A DNA stretch of 64,000 nt, taken from NCBI GenBank assembly GCA_021307315.1, contig JAJSPD010000024.1, forward strand, positions 310,001-374,000, written 5' to 3'. The notes under the pieces were generated by a model. It was not told where the DNA came from and ran no database searches. It was given only the letters and a program-made list of their open reading frames with translations. The stretch is from Bisporella sp. PMI_857. Taxonomy: Eukaryota; Ascomycota; Leotiomycetes; Helotiales; Helotiaceae. Of the stretch, positions 37,300-48,401 are shown in pieces (position 1 is the first letter of the stretch; each line of letters opens with the position of its first letter). The translations under genes were made by a program, and so were the position numbers.

Positions 37300-38350
37300 T
37301 AGGCATGTTGGTAATCACGTGTTAGCTGTACCGGTTACTATCAATTCGTGAAGCGAGCTGTCAATGTGAAAGACAATTCATGTGCATAGCTATTTTATGC
37401 TGAAGTAGGTTCGATTACATTTCCCTTCATTGCAGACTCCTTAAAATGATGAACAACATTACGTTATACCCAGCTCACTCAGATGCACAAGTTGCACATG
37501 CTGCGAACGCGTATCAACATTCTGATCAGCAGATCCGGTTTTTCGTTCTGTTTAAATGCTTGTTCTTGCATCTGCTAACACGTTGTCAAGCATAAGCATA
37601 AGGAGTCTAAACTCAAACCAGCACGTATCCCTCATTAATGGTCCTGGATATACCACTGGTAACAGGCAACTTCTTTTGCGATAATTGATCGATCTGCGTC
37701 ATCCATAGAGCTGAGAGCCCTTTTCTTTGCTTTCACCTTGATTTCTTTGAGCAGGAGATAAAGTTACCTGGTGTTTTTTGTGCCCCCTGTCATATAACCA
37801 GTCATATAGTGGCGTTTAATTGCTCTTTGACTGCATGTTCTAGATCTAGCTCTATCGGTGTCGGCAAGCTTCTTCTGAGCAAGGGAGTATTGAGTCGTAT
37901 AGCTTCCATGTGAAGCAATGGTGGACTAGCCTCGAAGCAAAAGCAGGAGCAGAGGTCTCTAACTGCAAATAAAAGGCTTGCGAATTGTCTGTCCAATCAG
38001 TGTGACAGGAAAGCACCATCACATTGATCCTTGGGCCGGGTTTCCCCACCCAGTTTCCGTATGTGCTGCAAGGGCTTTTAAACACTACCCATAGAACAAA
38101 TGCAGGAGAGAGTAGAACGAGTGAGAAGTATTGAGGCTTGAAAGCACTCCAAATGGCGCTGATCCCGATCTCCACATGATCGACACTGTTAGGAAACAAG
38201 ACAAAATTGGGAAACATGTCCACGTTTGTCTGAGCTTATAAGTATATCTCAATTCCTCTTCCCTTCCCGATCAGGCATTCTCTTAAGCTCCACAGCATCT
38301 TATTTCTTCCCAGCAATTCATTCCTTCTTCTATACATATAAAACGTCAAC
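37300..38350. other. Intergenic, about 1 kb
   Basis: 3' flank of the HAUS3-like gene and upstream region of the secreted protein gene. No exon, RNA gene or repeat is apparent; frames on the minus strand near 37802-38223 look random. Confidence 0.5.
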
Positions 38351-39022
38351 ATGTTGTTCTTTCTCTTATGCACTGCCTTCCTCTCTCTCACTGTCGCAAC
38401 TCAATCAACGCTCGACATTGTCTCATCACGCCGCCTACTTGACTGCCCTGTGAATGGGACACTCACAGAACCATATCTCAACCCCACTCTTATGGTGCCT
38501 GTCTCCAAAAAACTGCCAAATCATCCATTTGGCCCTACCAAGAAGCCAGTCGTCACTCCAAACGATTTTTGTACTATCTTCAATCTCGTGATCCCTCCTA
38601 CTGCCGTTGGGAAGACCTGCACTCTCGAGTTCCTATTTCCGAATCACATTCAGACACCCAATCCATTCTTGTACAGCGGTGGCGGGCACTTCACGTTCAC
38701 GGGATATGCATTTGGGTCAGGTGCTACTAAGACGACGACGTAAGTTCCCTCTGCCCTTGTGGTTTGAGATTGAGCCTTTCGAAGTAAATGACTGATGATT
38801 GTCAGATATAACAAGCAACCGCCTGCAGGACCAAGCCCACCGCAGCCACCTGCGGTGCTCAAACCAGGAAACGCCTATACCATCAACGTAGGAGGCTGCG
38901 CTATTGAGAAGGGCATGTCTAGCTTAACGGTAAGCGGAATGCTTTGTTCTGCCGATACCTCCTTCTGGTATAAGCAGAGCGATGAAAAGTGCCCTATCGG
39001 CTTCTTTGTTTCTATTAGTTAG
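38351..39022 (+). CDS. Small secreted protein with But2 C-terminal-like domain
   Basis: Exons 38351-38739 and 38806-39022 (66-nt intron, GTAAGT donor); 201 residues. A signal peptide is clear (MLFFLLCTAFLSLTVATQS, cleavage probably after residue 17). The rest matches the But2-type domain common in fungal secreted proteins: LMVPVSKKLPNHPFGP, the Cys-containing DFCTIFNLVIPP and GKTCTLEFLFPN, then WYKQSDEKCPIGFFVSIS. The linker after the intron is Pro-rich (KQPPAGPSPPQPPAV). Its Cys residues probably form disulfides. No membrane anchor is present. The role is unknown; secreted But2-like proteins are found in cell walls and effector lists, but nothing in the sequence proves virulence involvement. 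Confidence 0.9.
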
Positions 39023-40732
39023 GCTGGTTGGAACAAGCTATACCGGACCAGCGCTAGAGGTTCTAACATGGGATGAGGGTGTTGAAATGAGATATGGATT
39101 TATCAATTTTCATAGATACTTACGCATGTGGGGGGACTTTAATGGTACCGCAGCTTTGCATGCATTACTTGACTGGATTTCTTTTGTCTTTAACAATTTA
39201 TGCGAACTTTATCACGTAATGGGTTAACAACTGTTCGAGGCTAACAGTTAGATTTCGGCCCTATCTGGGCGAGGTTGGAGCCAAGTTCGCTAGAAGAACA
39301 TTGTCGCTATTTAATTTCAATGTTATACATTGAACTACGACTTCAGCCTTGCTAATCTTTGCAAGAATATGCCTCCGGCACTTAATTTTTGTCATGGCAG
39401 TCACGCTGCATCACGAGCATAACGAGATCCTGAACTCTAACTCCCACTTTAATCTTCCCACCCTGTGCCGGAGCGACTAGGCACTCGATCCTCAACGAAG
39501 AGCTATCAAAAACGTGGTCACAGCAGTTGTCTCAAGTTTGAGCCTCATGGAGTTACGGACTCAGTCAACCGTGCACTCAAGCATGTTGAAAAGAGCAAAT
39601 CGTAATCACCCAACCCCGATCCATCTCGTGACTGTGAAGCATTGAGCGCCATTGAGCACTTCCTAAACGCCTACAACGAGATGTTCAGCGACCACGAGGA
39701 GCTCATCAACAGCTATGTTGCCGTTCCTCCTACATGTCTCTGCAAGTCGTCATGCCCACGGAGACTGGCGAAACATGGTATCCGTGCGCGGCATTCACCC
39801 TGGGACCCGATGAGTCAAAGTACAACTTTCACTACCGCATCATTCATGCAACTCGGATCGTGATCGAAGATTAGAACAAGGGACTTCATAATATGGTTCG
39901 AGAACTTAAGGTTGATATGAGCGAAGAGTCGACCGAGCCTGGGATGCCTGGATAGCAAGCTACAAGAGAGGATTTGCATATGGAGGTGAAGAAGTATATG
40001 GTTGCTATATGCAGAATGATAGTCAATAGCCATCCAGGATTAGATTCATGGCTATGGCCAGCCAGGCCGTCCGTAACTGCTCAATCTCAAGAAATGCTAG
40101 TCCAAACAGAAGTTTCTAGCAGCTGCTTGCATTTCAACAACAGCAAGCAATACGTGCACTTGGGACTGAATAGTCATCGGGCTAGGCTTTTATCTTTTGA
40201 CAAGGAGCATATAGACGCCTGAGATAAACTTTGGGAAAGCTTGTTTTTTCCTTAGCTTTTCGGCAACTTTCCTAATAATGAAGACTTTCAAATACTTCTT
40301 GCGATTTCTTTAAACTTTTATGCATACCTGCCCTTGCTCACATAATAACTGTGTATCATATCCAGTTACTGTATACTTGCCATATTCTCAAGAATCGCCT
40401 GAAGCAATAGTGTAGCGTTGAAGCCTTAAACTCGCTTAACCCCTTAGTGCTGAAAATATCAAACCTGCCTTTGTCAATAATACTATGAGGAACTTCAAAT
40501 TTAGCTACAGTAGTAGATGTGATCTAAGCTCCTAAGATCTTGGCTCGCCGGGTTTCAACTTACAAAGTTTTCGACATCTTCGTGAACTAGTACTCTCCTG
40601 TTAATAGAGCCACGCATCAATTTCTGAACGCACCCTCGATCGGCTTGACCCCTCGGTCCGAGATAGGATCCATTAATATTGTGTCACTGAAATTATTCCC
40701 AGTGAACCTAGCCTTTTTACACAACCGCCATC
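39023..40732. other. Gene-free stretch with possible coding remnants
   Basis: No intact gene could be assembled over 1.7 kb. Part of it (about 39900-40080, plus strand) reads ELKVDMSEESTEPGMPG, a stop, then HMEVKKYMVAICRMIVNS, which looks like a decayed helical coding fragment. Another fragment near 39630-39760 has FLNAYNEMFSDHEELINSY. These may be remains of one lost gene; I cannot name the family. Confidence 0.35.
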
Positions 40733-41498
40733 ATGTTTCCGGGAGGACCTGAAAGACGCTTATGTATGTCTTTCACTTATAGTATAAGGATAAGCTGACC
40801 AAGGCTCAGTTAAGCCTGCATTGTTGTCAGTTCGACCCTAACGCCATCATCGCGATGCTTCTAATGCCTGAGCAGCATATGCGACCTTCAAGAGAAGTTC
40901 CGCAAACCGATATGGAATTATGACAAAGTGTATGCTGTTCGTAACTTGCGGTTTCTGTCATTTGCTCATAATCTTAAGCAGTATTCTCACGACCCAGAAG
41001 CTCATCAAAGCTGCCGAGATCCTCAACATCCCCATATTCGTCACTACACAAAACCGCGCCCGTCTAGGAGCAACATGTGCCGATCTTTCCCTTGCAAAAG
41101 CCGTCGCAGACGTCGATAAGACGCGCTTCAGCATGTGGGTGCCAGAGATCGAGCAAGCTTTCCACCAGGAATTCCCAAACAGGGGGTCCACTCCCGTAGC
41201 GCTTGTGGGGATTGAGTCCCATATCTGCATCACGCAGACTGCGCTCGACTTGCTCAACGAAGGTCAGAGGGTATATATAATAGCGGATGGTGTGAGTTCC
41301 TGTAATAGGGAAGAGATCCCTATAGCTCTTGAGAGGCTCAGGAAGGCGGGAGCCATCGTGACGACAAGTGAGAGCTTCTTATACGAATGCATGGGCGATG
41401 CTGGTATAAAAGAGTTTAAGCAGATCGCAGGTTTGGTTAAGGAGACGAGTGCGCAGACCAAGGATGTTCTGTCAACATTGTTGAGCAGCAAGATCTAA
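40733..41498 (+). CDS. Isochorismatase-family cysteine hydrolase
   Basis: Exons 40733-40763, 40810-40825, 40876-40929 and 40982-41498; 205 residues. Exon 2 is a 16-nt microexon; it and exon 3 together rebuild the conserved strand KPALFICDLQEKFRKPIWNY. The catalytic triad is visible: D19 (CDLQ), K80 (VDKTRFSMW) and C116 (GIESHICITQTALDLL). Also typical are TTQNRARLGAT and ADGVSSCNREEIP. Members hydrolyse isochorismate, nicotinamide or carbamoyl-type amides; the substrate cannot be assigned, and the closest fungal relatives are usually annotated simply as isochorismatase-like. No targeting signal is seen. The ABC transporter lies 626 bp downstream in the same orientation. Confidence 0.92.
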
Positions 41499-42124
41499 GG
41501 TACGTAAGGGATCTATAGTATAACAGGGAGTCGGCATGGTTTAAATGCTATTTTCTTTCGTGTAAAAGTTCTCCAGTCCAAGATTTTCTTAGGACCCGGA
41601 GGCTTTATATCAGTATAGAACCTTGCGTTATAGATTTGGAAGTACCATTCAAAAGAAGAAAAAGCATTCAAAGACTTAGCAAGTAGCTCAGCACTAATCG
41701 TCAAAACATTGTCCGTGCTGGTCACCAAATGTATACCAAACATGGTGGCCGTGACTATTCAACATCTCAGATGTATATATTCTTGACTTTTGTCGTCTAC
41801 AGTCACATGAAATTTATCTCTATTTCTCATCTCGTCGGCGATATCTAGGCAATGCAACCTTGTGTTGTTGATCATGATGCCAGTCGCTGTCATGCAGGCC
41901 TGTGACTCACCCAAACATGAAAATTCGTGCTTCTTATTCAGAAGACGCGATTACTCGGTAGTTTGTGGCATTTTTTCTGCCTTATCATCCAGCTGCGCGG
42001 CTCCTCTTCCTCTGGAAGCTCTCACACGCTTTGATGATTGTTATCGTTTTCTGGATACTATTGATTGATCAATCATCGCTTGGGTTTAGAGATTTCACGA
42101 TCGGGTTACAAATTTAGCAACACT
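41499..42124. other. Intergenic, upstream of ABC transporter
   Basis: Contains the 3' flank of the hydrolase gene and the promoter of the transporter. Nothing else is recognised. Confidence 0.5.
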
Positions 42125-45100
42125 ATGGCTTCAAACTCTTCAGATTTTGTGGACGGACTACATTATTTTGGTCCGTCGAGTTCAAAACACTTTGATTTCG
42201 GCGCTCTGTTTGAAGATTCTATTCTCTCTATATTGTCTTCATCATTGCTTCTTCTCCTTATACCCTTCCGTTTATGGTCATTACACGGGGAGCCGCCAAA
42301 AGTATTGAAGTCTGCAAGACTCCTTTACACAAGCAAGCTGGTATGAAACTTCATTCTAACATTACAGTTCTAATGCTGACATATCTTATGCTAGACGTGG
42401 CTGCTTCTTCTTACAGTCGTACAGACTGTCATATTAATCCTTTATGCTATCAATTCTAGAATTAGGACGCCAACGACTTTAACTGCCGCAGCGCTAGTCG
42501 TCACTGATGCGCTGGGACTTTCAATATTGTCCCATGCGGAACATTTCCGTTCCGTCAGGCCTTCAAGCTTGATCAATGCTTACTTGTTCATTACTCTCTT
42601 CTTCGACATTGCACGGACCAGAACATTATGGATCCAACATGCTCCCTTGCCAGTCGCCGGGGTATTTACTAGCATGGTCGCGGTGAAATTCATGATTGCC
42701 ATTACTGAAGCAATTGAGAAGCGTAACATCTTGTTGTCCCGATATCAGAATGCCTCGCCAGAAGCTACCAGTGGGATATACAGTCGAGCTTTCTTCTGGT
42801 GGCTAAACAATATAATGTTGATAGGCTTTCGCCGAGTGATCCGCGAAGGGGACCTGTTCCTTGTGGAAGAGAAACTTAGCTCAGCCGTTCTAAAAAGACG
42901 GGCTGAGAAGCTATGGGTTAGGGCAAACAAGAACCGTTCAAACGCCTTGTTTTGGTTGACTTTGAATGCCAACAGCCGCAGGCTATTACTTGGTATACTT
43001 CCCCGTCTATGTCTGGTTGCTTTTAGATATTCTCAACCCTTTCTTCTGTCGAGAACAGTCGAATTTGTAGGCTCTAAACAGGATTCAGACAACATTGGTT
43101 GGGGACTGACCGGAGCATTCTTCTTTGTATTTCTGGGGACAGCGATTTCGAATGCGGCCTATGGCCATATGTGCTATCGATTCGTGACGACAGTTCGTGG
43201 CACTTTGGTAAGCATGGTCTATTCTAAGACTGTAAACCTGAGTATTGCCGTCCTTGATGAATCTGCAGCAATCACTCTTATGTCAAACGACACGGGTCAG
43301 TAACTCTCACAACCTTGCTACCACCAGAGATCAGTCATTAACTAATGGGCAAGAAACAATCTGCAATGGCTTTCAGAATTTGCACGAATTTTGGTCCGTG
43401 CCTATTGAATTTGGCATAGCATTGTGGCTGCTGCAAAGGCAGATAGGATGGTCATTCCTTGCGCCAGCTGCTGTGGCAATACTATCCATAGGAGGGACCG
43501 TCTGGGTCTCTCAGTATATTGGCGATGCTCAGAGATTTTGGAACGAGGGAATTCAAACCCGAGTTGATGTTTCGGCGTCTATGCTGGGCTCGATGAAGGT
43601 GACATACCTACTCAAAGCCTTGATTCTAGTGCTAACCGTTCGTGCTTAGACTGTAAAGATTCTTGGATTCACTCCGAAAATAACAGAAATTGTACAAGGG
43701 CTTCGGGTTAAAGAATTGCGGCTCTCGGCTGTATTTAGACGCCTGCTCACTGCAAGTGCCTTCTTTTGTAAGTGACTTAGACCTGATCACTGGATCACAA
43801 TGTTCTAATCGTGCAAGTAAGCCAACAATATGAGACTGCTTGCACCTGTAATCACATTCATATTTTTTGTTCTATTTGAGAAATCCATGGGACGGGAAGT
43901 AAGTGCGTCTAACGCCTTTACGACACTCTCTTTGATTTCAATGGTAAATGTCGGCACACTCCTACGACTTATACCAAGTTTCAAAGCGAGCCTGGCCTGC
44001 TTTGACAGGATTCAGTCCTTTCTTGAATCAGACTCCCGCCAATTGCTTGTTTTACCCTTGAAATGCGTACCTGATGTTACCAATCCGATCCCCAGCGATA
44101 ATGCAGTCCAATCCATTAATAATTCCAAGAATAGCCCTGTTCTTGAAATGGAACACTTCAAATCCACAAACCAATCACTCACCGCGACAGTAATAGATGT
44201 TCGAAATGCCAGCTTTGGATGGAGTTGCTCTGGGGCTCCCCAGATAAACGACGTAAGCTTTTGTGTACCTCGAGGTAGCTTTATATTTATTATTGGTCCT
44301 GTCGGATGCGGCAAAAGTACTTTGTTGAAAGGCCTAATGAGCGAGACACCATATATCGAAGGATTTGTATATGGTAACTCACTGGAAAGTGCATTTGCAG
44401 ATCAAACACCATGGATTCAAAACACCACAATCCGACAAAATATTGTCGGCGTATCCCCATATAATAGCTCATGGTACGAGGAGGTTGTTAAGGCATGCAG
44501 TTTGGATCATGATATTGCGCTTCTTCCTGATCTTCATGGTAATTATACGTCCCAAGCCCTTTATTTACAGTACTAAATGTGACTAGAAAGTGTTGTTGGG
44601 AGTCGGGGCATTTCTTTGAGCGGCGGCCAAAAACAGCGTGTGGCTCTTGCACGAACATTGTACCCGAAGAAAGAATTAGTGATCATTGATGATTGCTTCT
44701 CTGGACTTGACGCGGAGACAGAGAAGAGTGTATTTATGAAGTTCTTCGGTCACCAAGGTCTACTTCGGGAGTCCGGCTCGACTGCTATCCTCGTCACTCA
44801 CGCCGTCCATCGATTGGCTTTTGCCGATCACATAATTGCTATAAATGCTGACGGGCAGATTGCCGAGCAAGGTACTTTTGAGGAATTGAAAAGCTCTGGT
44901 GGTTATGTGGACAATCTCGCTACCAAGCATAAACATGAAAATACAACTGAGATACCAAATGTTGTAGACCGAAAGTCATCCGTCAGAAAGGCAGGTATGA
45001 GTACAAGGACGGTTAGAGCCAGGGCCAAGGCTAGAACTGAAGAGGATGATGTTAACCGACCAGTTGGAGAACTGTCGACCTACAAGTACTATTTTGCTTC

Positions 45101-46951
45101 TGTTGGATGGTCAAGAAGCTTTCTGTCCTTGTTCTATACGGTATTTTCTGGGGTAGCTGCGAAGGTGACAGAATTAGTTATAACATATTGGACGAATGCC
45201 AAGGAGGACGGAGACAAAAATGTCAATGCCCTTTACTTGGGGTTGTATTCCATGTTAGGAGGCATTGGGACGATCTTTTGGACGGTAGCTTGCTATCATT
45301 TCTTTCTTTACTTGGTGCCCGGAAGCGCAGAGAAACTCCATGCAAGACTGCTCGGTGCTGTTATGAATGCTCCATTATGCTTTTTTACATCAACTGATAC
45401 TGGCGTTACAACAAACAGGTTAGTCCAGCCCCTACAAGCCACTCAAGGTCCACTAATGTTGAGATTATATAAAGATTTAGCCAAGACATGTCCGTGGTTG
45501 ACGTAGAACTTCCATTCGCGTTAATTGACCTCATTGTAGCACTTGTTCAAGCAGTCATGGGTGCGATATTGATGTGTTTTATGGTTGGCTATTTTGCGCT
45601 CACATTGCCTCCTATTGCCGGTGTGGTCTGGTGTAAGTATTCTCAAATATTTGATCAGCTATTCAGAGCACTTATACCTTTAGTAATTCAGAAGTATTAC
45701 CTACGAACTTCCCGACAAATTCGGCTACTGGATTTGGAGGCTAGAGCCCCCTTGTACTCTCATTTCATCGAGTCCCTATCTGGCCTTGTAACTATCCGCG
45801 CTTTTGGATGGTCAGATGATTTCGTGGAGCAAAATTTAGCGTTGCTCGACAACTCCCAAAAACCTTATTATTTACTTTATTGTATTCAGCGATGGCTTGC
45901 TCTTGTTCTAGACTTGATGGTCACTGTCCTTGCTGTCATTCTTATGATCCTTGTCGTCAAGCTTCGGGACTCTGTCGGTTCGGGCTATGTAGGACTCGCA
46001 ATTCTCAATGTGATCGGTTTTAGTCAGTCCTTAGCCTGGATTATTAGACAGTGGACGTCTTTAGAGACATCCATTGGAGCTGTTGCAAGGCTAAAAACGT
46101 TCAATCTGACAACTCCGGACGAAAATCTTCCCGGTGAGAATCAGCAAATTTCTGATAACTGGCCTGCTCACGGTGTGATTGAAATCAAGAATCTCTATGC
46201 TTCATATAGTATTGGTTCACAACCAGTCCTTAGAGGAATTAACATGTCCATCAGGCAGGGAGAAAGAATTGGCATTTGTGGCCGCACGGGCAGTGGCAAA
46301 AGCTCGTTGATCATGTCATTATTTCGTCTGCTAGAGATCTCTTCTGAGAGTTCTAGTAAGCAATATCATTTCACCATATCCACTTTACTTATTTATGTGT
46401 ACAATTGCTGATTCTTGGCCGTCGCAGTCCTCATTGATGGTGTAGATATCACCAAGGTCTCAAGACAAACGGTTCGTTCACGACTGAATGCAATTCCTCA
46501 GGAGCCCTTTTTCCTCAAAGGCAGCATTCGACTCAATATGTCACCTGACATTATCCATAGCGACACTGAGATTATTGCAACTCTTACCAAAGTCGAGCTA
46601 TGGCCAATCGTGGAATCAAAAGGGGGTCTGGATGCACAGCTCGAGCTCGAAATTTTCTCTCACGGCCAGCGACAACTCTTTTGTCTCGGGCGCGCTATTC
46701 TGCGCAACAGCAAGATTGTCATACTTGATGAGGTATCCAGCAGCATAGACGTCGCGACTGACAAGCTGGTACAGCGTATTATAAGGGATGAATTCAAGGA
46801 TTCTACAATCATTTCAATTGCACACCGACTGGACACCGTCTTGGATTTTGACAGGATAGCATTATTGAACGACGGGGATCTGGTCGAGTTCGATCCGCCG
46901 CGATTATTACTTCAAAAGCCAAGTGCTTTCAGGGAGCTGTACAATTCATGA
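42125..46951 (+). CDS. ABC transporter, ABCC (MRP/multidrug resistance) family
   Basis: Exons 42125-42340, 42395-43295, 43354-43598, 43650-43767, 43822-44538, 44587-45418, 45475-45632, 45684-46355 and 46428-46951; 1460 residues, all phases matching. The N-terminal membrane part (about residues 20-200) is the TMD0-like extension of long MRPs, followed by TMD1, NBD1, TMD2 and NBD2. NBD1 has Walker A GPVGCGKST near 650, signature LSGGQKQR and Walker B VIIDDCFSGLD, where the catalytic Glu is Asp, as usual for the degenerate first site of ABCC proteins. NBD2 has GRTGSGKSS near 1260, FSHGQRQLF and VILDEVSSSID. The family exports conjugated or toxic organic anions through vacuole or plasma membrane; the substrate here is unknown. 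The adjacent hydrolase may or may not be related. Confidence 0.96.
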
Positions 46952-47280
46952 GTGAGATTTGCTCGAGATGGCTCAGAACTTCCTGGTTTGTTTTCATATT
47001 ACAATAGCAAGACTTCTAAATACTTCCGATTATTTGGCATCACGCTTAGTCAATATTTTGAAAACCTTTAAATTACGTTATGACGGCTCAATAAGCAAAC
47101 CGGTTTCTGACAGTCCTAAGTACTGATTTCCTGTTAGGATGGCGAACTAATTAGAACTATCTTTGCCTAGCACAACCTAAGCTAAATAATATATCCTTTC
47201 TCAGGGATAAGAAATAATACCACCTTGTTTCTATTCTATAAATCTGGTAGTACAACTAACACTTTGATTTGGTTTCCCGA
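46952..47280. other. Short intergenic, transporter 3' flank
   Basis: The 3' flank of the ABC gene, AT-rich, running into the repeat region. No feature is seen. Confidence 0.5.
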
Positions 47281-48190
47281 CTCCCTGGTTAAGATTGTAG
47301 ACTCCCCATTTAGTTTTGTAAACACCCTGTTTGGCTGTTTAGACTCCTTGTTTGGTTATTCAAAACACCCTGATTAGGTTCTTAGACGCCCTGTTTGATT
47401 TTTCTAAATAGGGTGTTTACAAAATTAAACAGGGTGTCTGATATTTACAACAAGATGTTAAGTTTTTAAGATCGGGTGTTTACTTTTTATATCAGGGTGC
47501 CTACTTTTGTTGACAGAGTGTTTGCTCCAGAGTGTTTAGTTTTTTAAACAGGGTGTTTACTACAGGGTGTTTGTTACAGGGTGTTTGCTTTTTACTGCAT
47601 TGTGTTCACTTTTCGCTACAGGGTGTCTAACTTTTACAACAGGGGGTTTACATTTTTGCTACAAGGTGTTCAAGTTTTTCATCAGGGTGTTTACTTTTGC
47701 CCACGGGGTGTTTTTTACAGGGTGTTTGACTTTTACAACAGGGGACTTAAACAGGGTGTCTGGTTTCTGCTACGGAGTGTCTGCATTTTGCTACAGAGTG
47801 TTGACTACAGGGTGTGTACTTTTACAACAGGGTGTTTGCTTTTGACAACAGGGTGTTTAATTTTTTTACAACAGGGTATTTGACTTTTACAACAGGTGTT
47901 TATAACATGGTGTTTGATATTTGTAACAGGGTACTTAAACAGGGAGTCTGACTTCTATAACAGGGTGTTTGTTATTCACTACGGGGTGTCTACAACAGAG
48001 CGTTTAGTTTTTACAACAGAATACTCAAACAGGTTGTGTACTTTTATGACGGGGTGTTTGCAACAAGGTGCTTCAACAGGATATTTAGAAAAGCTGTCAA
48101 TATTCCAAGACAGGGTGTTAAGTCTTAAAACAAGAGGGCCGTTGACGTTTTTCCTCAGGGTGTTTGGTCTTCAAAGAGGGGGCATTTAGA
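47281..48190. repeat. Degenerate minisatellite (GGGTGT-core), orientation flips near 47400
   Basis: From 47411 to about 48162 a degenerate unit of about 20-25 bp recurs, with the core ACAGGGTGTTTRC followed by a T-rich stretch. I counted by eye about 19 exact GGGTGT words, plus further imperfect copies (for example AAGGTGTTC, GAGTGTTTG). At 47281-47390 the same core appears inverted as AACACCCTGT, AACACCCTGA and GACGCCCTGT, so orientation switches near 47395-47410. Open frames within it (plus-strand 47567-47883, with repeated Cys-Leu-Thr-Thr-Gly patterns) are a by-product of the repeat. The unit is too diverged for recent expansion. It does not match the fungal telomere unit TTAGGG. Confidence 0.85.
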
Positions 48191-48401
48191 TATCTATTGA
48201 TGTTTTCATCAGAGCGTTTGGAAATGTCCTTGATATTTCAATACGGGGTCTGGAAAAGCAGTTTGGCATTCTTAATAGATAATCTGAAAGTTTGGCTTCC
48301 CATTGCGCGCAAAACAAACTCCCTGCTGCTTATATCCTAATCCCACATGCATTTCGTATCAACTCTGGCACCAGAAAACCATCTCAATTACTATCTTGAT
48401 G

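Noticed and set aside
47567..47883. Overlapping Cys/Thr-rich frames within the minisatellite
   Set aside because: They result from the repeat unit having few stops; the encoded pattern just follows the DNA period.
47411..48162. CRISPR-like array of regular repeats
   Set aside because: Units are degenerate and lack distinct unique spacers; the organism is a fungus, and the pattern is a minisatellite.
37300..48190. Secondary-metabolite gene cluster around the ABC transporter
   Set aside because: No polyketide synthase, peptide synthetase, terpene cyclase or pathway regulator is present; transporter and hydrolase alone do not make a cluster.
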